From Aporrectodea caliginosa (Eukaryota; Annelida; Clitellata; Crassiclitellata; Lumbricidae), in NCBI GenBank assembly GCA_020284085.1, contig JACEVL010000128.1, positions 2,747,829-2,811,828 of the forward strand: a stretch of 64,000 bases of DNA. Direction: 5' to 3'. The notes below the pieces were generated by a model, which saw only the letters and a list, made by a program, of their open reading frames with translations, did no database searches and was not told where the DNA came from. The translations under genes and the position numbers were made by a program. This document shows positions 57,299 to 64,000 of the stretch, piece after piece (the first letter of the stretch is position 1; every line of letters begins with the position of its first letter).

Positions 57299-59217
57299 GC
57301 TGTTACAAGCATAATGTAGTCCAAGTACAGTTCAAAGTTCAAACGACGACCTCAGCCAAAAACAGACATCCATTAAAGCTGGCCAAAGATCATTTCAAGG
57401 GTCCCTCTTCTTGGGTGGGGCGTGCGTGTGCCTACCCCTCCCCATTCTTCTTCATTCGCACTACATCACTTAGCAAAGCTCAATGAATATTCATTATTTG
57501 CAAGTTCCGCATTCCATTTGGGCATTTCACACGGGCACGCTGCCAATTTTTATACGCGCAAGATGACAATTCGTTCAAGCAATACAATCTTTTCACCTAG
57601 GCAAGCACTCAATTTTTACTCCATAGCATTCATCTAGCGCCCATACGCATCATCCATCTTTGCTCAAGCGTTGCAAGGCGCCTTTTTGCAAGCTTTCTTA
57701 GTACAATCAAGCCGCGTATGTCAATACATTATGCGTTTATACTTGCAACCAATGACAGTACAAGCCAGTGAATTATAAAATTATCCAATAAGGGGCTCTT
57801 TAGGGTTTGACGTCACACACACTCACAGCGACATGCTCTAGTAGCCACCTCGAATTATAGAGAAATGGGCTGAGTTAGGTTTCACTTACTTGAAACTCGG
57901 CTAATTTGACGGACATTATTGCCTGACTGTATAATTTTGAGTAGTTGTACATAGCTTTAACTTTAAGAATGAACAATGTTGGGCATAGGCTTACAGTTTA
58001 AGGGCGTTTTCTCATTGTAATTTATATTTTAAGCGTACAACCCTCACATTAGCCTTCTATAGCACATTACTAAGAAGCAAAGTTATCAAATTATGTTTAA
58101 TCTAGCATTGAGTGGGCTGAGTTGACATTTATTTTGAATCACTATACAGATCGCTACGAATATTTTGCATCAACCGAGTACATGAGCGCGACATATTCCA
58201 TCTTACTAAGAGTTAGCTTTAGCCTAGCGAGTGGCGGAGTGAATAAGAGCTAATGCAAGGAGGGTTCAACATCTCTTGCTACGCTTTTGAAATTTGTGAA
58301 AATCGTGAATTATAAAACACTCATCAACGTTCAGTGCTTATATTCGCCCGAATTTAGTTTTTCTATAGCTCAAAACCTACTTTTATACTCTCAGTAAGCA
58401 TATTATTGACATATTCTAGAGCAAACATACCAATTGTAGGCGTTTATATTATAGAATGAGTGATTTTACATGACACACTTATCAGTTTCTAGCCGACTTG
58501 TAGAGTTAAGTTGAGTGGTTTCTTAGCGAACCTAGTGTTTTCATTGTTATATGGAGGGGTCTTTCAAGAGCTCGCTTGGCATGCTTTTACAACAGTTGTC
58601 TTACACTTATACTATTTTACGGTTTTCGCAATTCATTAGACCTTTACTCAATAGAAAATCCTAAGTAGGCTTCGCATATTTAGTCGTGAAGAGGCTGTTT
58701 TGTCGTGCATTTTTGAATGAATATAAATTTTATCCTCGATTAATCCTTATAGACATGGCACCTTATCATTCATTACCAAGACACTTAGGCTTAAACTTAT
58801 CACATTGTGTATAATCTAGACATGGCCATGCTGAGGTGACGTGCATTTTGAAACACGATACAATTATTTGCATCTTCTTTACGACTTTACCTAAAACTCG
58901 CATTCAAAGCTAGCTTGACAGTAGAATATTGAGATGGTATGCCCTCCAGAAACTTCATTCTCGCGGAGTTTTTCCCTTAAACATTCATATAATTCAATTC
59001 AGCCTTATAAAGTTTCTTAGCTAACTTCTTTATTGTGCGAATTAGCATCTTTAGTTTTTCACGAGACGATGACAGTAATGGCAATCAACAGTTTTTAGTT
59101 CTCCAAAAATTTCAACAAATGGTTCGTAATTCTGTAAAATCTCAAATTCTTTGAGATTCATGTGGCATGGAAAAACCTCAATTGGGTAATTTTTTGCTTA
59201 GCAAGCGACATTTACAG

Positions 59218-59220
<3 letters not shown>

Positions 59221-59275
<55 letters not shown>

Positions 59276-59460
59276 TGCGGGAGGGAGAGAGTGAGAGGGT
59301 GATGGAGAGCGAGCGAGAGAGAGAGAGAGATAGAGATGGAGTGCTGGAGGGAGAGAGCGAGAGGGTGATGGAGAGAGAGAGAGCGAGAGAGAGAGAGATG
59401 GAGTGCGGGAGGGAGAGAGCGAGAGGGTGATGGAGCGAGAGCGAGAGAGAGAGAGAGCGA
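59221..59460. repeat. (GA)n-rich block, left arm of B
   Basis: A pure (ga)n tract of about 50 bp, then three ~65-bp units (gatggagtgcgggagggaga...). The inverse is at 60650-60873, with a shorter pure tract. Confidence 0.92.
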
Positions 59461-59908
59461 GTTACTCTCAATTCTTACCCAATAGAAACAACATTACTAG
59501 AGAAAGTGAACGTGGGACAATGTAGAATCTAACACATTTCTTAAATTTTGCGAAAAGTACAGGAAGGAACATGTACATTTCGAGTAAGAGGCTTAGAATT
59601 AGCGTTAGCGACTTATGCTTAGGCTTTACATATCCATAGAAGGCTGAGTTGCATCGCATTTTTGCAAGACGTGACTGACTGAGCAATTCTCAATGAATAT
59701 CCTATACTTACAATTCTGGTTTTTCTTCTCTTAGTGGTTTCTGATATTGTGGGTTTCATCGCGTAGCTTTCTCAGTTTCAACTCTAAGCTTAGCTTTCAT
59801 ATCCTGTGGTTTTTCAGCTCATACATTTCTTATCGTGTGGTTTTCAACTCGTAGGTTTCACATCATATGGTTTTCAACTGCTAGGTTTCACACGTTTAGA
59901 TAACTCGA

Positions 59909-60215
59909 CCCACGTCGCTGCATCAGCTCTGAGAATAATCGCAATCGTGGTATGGCAATGTGAAACGTGTCAGAAAATACATCATCCGTTATTTCCGCTA
60001 AAAACCTGTAAATTCGAAGAGTGATCTGTCTTAAATGGGGCCATACAAGTTACCGTCTTAAGTTTACCATGTTCGCCTCTGTTTCAGCGTCTAAAATTTG
60101 TGAGTTTCGCTCTCAGTCACATACCTTTGCAACGCTGAAAAACGACGTGTCCCTTAAAAGAACTCATTTTGACGCACAGTCAGCATCTTTTCACTGATGA
60201 CTCCATCTTATCAAA
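59909..60215. other. Loop of element B, homologous to an arm module of A
   Basis: About 220 bp (from about 59995) aligns with 43000-43235 of element A in the same orientation and continues into the right arm. No open frame of note. Confidence 0.8.
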
Positions 60216-60829
60216 TCGAGTTATCTAAACGTGTGAAACCTAGCAGTTGAAAACCATATGATGTGAAACCTACGAGTTGAAAACCACACGATAAGAAATG
60301 TATGAGCTGAAAAACCACAGGATATGAAAGCTAAGCTTAGAGTTGAAACTGAGAAAGCTACGCGATGAAACCCACAATATCAGAAACCACTAAGAGAAGA
60401 AAAACCAGAATTGTAAGTATAGGATATTCATTGAGAATTGCTCAGCAAAAATGCGATGCAACTCAGCCTTCTATGGATATGTAAAGCCTAAGCATAAGTC
60501 GCTAACGCTAATTCTAAGCCTCTTACTCGAAATGTACATGTTCCTTTCTGTACTTTTCGCAAAATTTAAGAAATTTGTTAGATTCTACACTGTCCCACGT
60601 TCGCTTTCTCTAGTAATGTTGTTTCTATTGGGTAAGAATTGAGAGTAACTCGCTCTCTCTCTCTCTCGCTCTCGCTCCATCACCCTCTCGCTCTCTCCCT
60701 CCCGCACTCCATCTCTCTCTCTCTCGCTCTCTCTCTCTCCATCACCCTCTCGCTCTCTCCCTCCAGCACTCCATCTCTATCTCTCTCTCTCTCGCTCGCT
60801 CTCCATCACCCTCTCACTCTCTCCCTCCC

Positions 60830-60875
<46 letters not shown>

Positions 60876-63009
60876 CTGTAAATGTCGCTTGCTAAGCAAA
60901 AAATTACCCAATTGAGGTTTTTCCATGCCACATGAATCTCAAAGAATTTGAGATTTTACAGAATTACGAACCATTTGTTGAAATTTTTGGAGAACTAAAA
61001 ACTGTTGATTGCCATTACTGTCATCGTCTCGTGAAAAACTAAAGATGCTAATTCGCACAATAAAGAAGTTAGCTAAGAAACTTTATAAGGCTGAATTGAA
61101 TTATATGAATGTTTAAGGGAAAAACTCCGCGAGAATGAAGTTTCTGGAGGGCATACCATCTCAATATTCTACTGTCAAGCTAGCTTTGAATGCGAGTTTT
61201 AGGTAAAGTCGTAAAGAAGATGCAAATAATTGTATCGTGTTTCAAAATGCACGTCACCTCAGCATGGCCATGTCTAGATTATACACAATGTGATAAGTTT
61301 AAGCCTAAGTGTCTTGGTAATGAATGATAAGGTGCCATGTCTATAAGGATTAATCGAGGATAAAATTTATATTCATTCAAAAATGCACGACAAAACAGCC
61401 TCTTCACGACTAAATATGCGAAGCCTACTTAGGATTTTCTATTGAGTAAAGGTCTAATGAATTGCGAAAACCGTAAAATAGTATAAGTGTAAGACAACTG
61501 TTGTAAAAGCATGCCAAGCGAGCTCTTGAAAGACCCCTCCATACAACAATGAAAACACTAGGTTCGCTAAGAAACCACTCAACTTAACTCTACAAGTCGG
61601 CTAGAAACTGATAAGTGTGTCATGTAAAATCACTCATTCTATAATATAAACGCCTACAATTGGTATGTTTGCTCTAGAATATGTCAATAATATGCTTACT
61701 GAGAGTATAAAAGTAGGTTTTGAGCTATAGAAAAACTAAATTCGGGCGAATATAAACACTGAACGTTGACGAGTGTTTTATAATTCACGATTTTCACAAA
61801 TTTCAAAAGCGTAGCAAGAGATGTTGAACCCTCCTTGCATTAGCGCTTATTCACTCCGCCACTCGCTAGGCTAAAGCTAACTCTTAGTAAGATGGAATAT
61901 GTCGCGCTCATGTACTCGGTTGATGCAAAAATATTCGTAGCGATCTGTATAGTGATTCAAAATAAATGTCAACTCAGCCCACTCAATGCTAGATTAAACA
62001 TAATTTGATAACTTTGCTTCTTAGTAATGTGCTATAGAAGGCTAATGTGAGGGTTGTACGCTTAAAATATAAATTACAATGAGAAAACGCCCTTAAACTG
62101 TAAGCCTATGCCCAACATTGTTCATTCTTAAAGTTAAAGCTATGTACAACTACTCAAAATTATACAGTCAGGCAATAATGTCCGTCAAATTAGCCGAGTT
62201 TCAAGTAAGTGAAACCTAACTCAGCCCATTTCTCTATAATTCGAGGTGGCTACTAGAGCATGTCGCTGTGAGTGTGTGTGACGTCAAACCCTAAAGAGCC
62301 CCTTATTGGATAATTTTATAATTCACTGGCTTGTACTGTCATTGGTTGCAAGTATAAACGCATAATGTATTGACATACGCGGCTTGATTGTACTAAGAAA
62401 GCTTGCAAAAAGGGCGCCTTGCAACGCTTGAGCAAAGATGGATGATGCGTATGGGCGCTAGATGAATGCTATGGAGTAAAAATTGAGTGCTTGCCTAGGT
62501 GAAAAGATTGTATTGCTTGAACGAATTGTCATCTTGCGCGTATAAAAATTGGCAGCGTGCCCGTGTGAAATGCCCAAATGGAATGCGGAACTTGCAAATA
62601 ATGAATATTCATTGAGCTTTGCTAAGTGATGTAGTGCGAATGAAGAAGAATGGGGAGGGGTAGGCACACGCACGCCCCACCCAAGAAGAGGGACCCTTGA
62701 AATGATCTTTGGCCAGCTTTAATGGATGTCTGTTTTTGGCTGAGGTCGTCGTTTGAACTTTGAACTGTACTTGGACTACATTATGCTTGTAACAGCCAAG
62801 TAAAATTATGCTTGAACCCGCCTTATGGAATTATGCTTGAACCCGCCTTATGGAATTATGGATTAACCCGCCTATCCTTTACTACTGGTCTCCCTCTTAA
62901 ATATTGGGTAAACTCTTCATCATTACACAACTCACTATATCCCAGGAGTGTTTCTATTCCTTTGTCAGACATTGCTACCGTACTTTTGCATCACTCACCT
63001 TAACTATCA

Positions 63010-63375
63010 TAAAATTCAATCCGTCATATCAGGCAGGGTAAAATGCTGATTTGCTGATTGGCGACGGTAAAATGCTGATTAGAAAATGCTGATTGGTGAG
63101 GATTTTACCCAACAGCCAAATCAGCAAATCAAAGGGTAAAATGCTGATCAAAGAAGACAACACACTTTTTTTCAATTATTGTTTTAATTAACAAATGCTG
63201 ATTGAAATCCAGGAAAGTATAGTGGTCAAGAAAGACAATACACTCTGTTGTTTTCAGTATTGTTTTAATTAACAAATGCTAAACTGTAATGAAGACGAAA
63301 TCCCAGCAAGTAGTGCTCAAAGAAGACAATACACTTGGTTGTACTCAACAGGGTATTTTAATCAACAAATGCAAA
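63010..63375. repeat. Short tandem repeats (aaatgctgatt; ~100-bp caaagaagacaa unit)
   Basis: taaaatgctgatt is iterated four to five times, then about three copies of a longer unit with caaagaagacaa.acac and ttaattaacaaatgc. Confidence 0.75.
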
Positions 63376-63479
63376 ACTTGTAAAGCACTATAAATACCCA
63401 AAATAATTGTATAGCTTATTATAAATTTTGAATTTTGGAGAGTTCACGTACATTGGATTGGAATAATTGCAGTCATGAG

Positions 63480-64000
63480 TGATATCTATTCTATTTACGA
63501 CTTATAAAGCACCTCTCAAAGTACAGACTTATCAGAGGCACGTCCAGAGAGAAGGGCCCTTGAAAACAGAAAAGTCTTAGGAGAACGAGCAGAAACGAGA
63601 ACGAGCAGATAACATCACAGCACAAGTTATAGCAGGAAGGTCATTCCACAGCAAAGGGCCAACATAGTCCTCTGTTGGCCCTGTTGTGCTTTGGCAGTCC
63701 AAGACCGAGGAACTAGAATTTCATGATAGCCTAAAGAGCGGAGAGGACGTCCAGATTTAGCTGAGATAGGATCACAGAGGTAGAGGGGAGCTTGACTCAA
63801 AAACGTTTTACATGTAAGAAAGAGAATTTTTAACTGAAACCGAGCAGCTAAGGGAAGCCAATAAGTGTTCAGTCACAAAAGTCAAAATATGGGAGAAACG
63901 AGGAAGGCGGGCGATCAAATGAGCAGCAGCATTAAGTACTGATTTGAGTGCAACAAGACGAGTTTTGGTAGGCATATCAGTAACGAGTTACAGTAGTCAA
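63480..64000 (-). mobile_element. L2-type LINE 3' fragment
   Basis: The minus-strand end has a gcctctgataagtctgtac / gtgctttataagtcg domain and, further in, WNDLPAIT-like and QNLFLTCKTFLSQAPLYLCD-like residues, ending in DYCN near the window edge. It is degenerate and runs out of the window. Confidence 0.65.

Larger units (their letters stand above)
57209..62886. mobile_element. Giant foldback element B
   Basis: A 5.68-kb element with a 2700-bp left arm (to 59908) and a 2671-bp inverted right arm (from 60216), differing by scattered single bases and by microsatellite length. It starts agtagtaaaggataggcggg and ends with the inverse. A perfect 6-bp duplication, ggtctc, abuts both ends. It is organised like element A: subterminal tandem repeats, then the ttcaagggtc module, and the second shared module, here in the 307-bp loop. 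No protein gene was recognised in arms or loop, so it is non-autonomous. Confidence 0.92.

Noticed and set aside
59167..60881. RERERE / SLSLSL open frames in element B
   Set aside because: Direct translation of (GA)n and (CT)n microsatellites.
1..64000. CRISPR arrays, operons or bacterial-type genes
   Set aside because: Regular repeats present are tandem or inverted transposon repeats without spacer structure, and gene organisation is eukaryotic.

Overview
The window is animal nuclear DNA. It has intron-split coding exons with GT/AG borders, tRNA-derived SINEs, many CR1/L2/Jockey-type LINE fragments, hAT, mariner and other cut-and-paste transposons, and AT-rich spacers with microsatellites. 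There are no operons or bacterial-type genes. An invertebrate metazoan (marine deuterostome or lophotrochozoan) is likely, but the species cannot be fixed from the sequence.

Host gene content is thin. The clear gene is a minus-strand orthologue of Peter Pan / Suppressor of SWI4 (PPAN, SSF1 family), a Brix-domain factor of 60S ribosome biogenesis. Seven exons are visible at 25163-25333, 24351-24665, 23836-23912, 18057-18170, 10871-11014, 3285-3373 and 409-495. Codon phases agree at every junction where both exons are visible. The first exon, one Brix exon between 23836 and 18170, and the last exon were not found. A second, weak candidate is a two-exon gene on the plus strand at 28.78-29.10 kb.

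Layout: 0-28 kb is PPAN with introns packed with LINE, SINE and hAT debris, often nested. 28-38 kb is intergenic, with a candidate small gene, hAT and other MITEs, a dimeric SINE, GC-rich repeats and hairpins. 38.46-45.51 kb is a 7.0-kb foldback element (A) with arms of about 2.97 kb. 45.52-50.19 kb is a four-level nest: a hAT containing an iterated-TIR element containing another hAT containing a mariner. 50.2-57.2 kb holds microsatellites, a minisatellite, MITEs and a further hAT carrying a nested hAT MITE. 57.21-62.89 kb is a second foldback (B), 5.7 kb with 2.7-kb arms. 62.9-64 kb holds short tandem repeats and LINE remnants.

The main discovery candidate is the A/B pair. Both are bounded by a perfect 6-bp target duplication (taggtt; ggtctc), both begin AGTAGT and end ACTACT, both have subterminal tandem repeats, and they share two homologous internal modules. 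They look like one family of giant non-autonomous foldback transposons with Polinton/Maverick-like ends. The second theme is how completely the hAT elements can be bounded: seven or more have 8-bp duplications visible by eye, and four families carry arrays of self-palindromic subterminal motifs.
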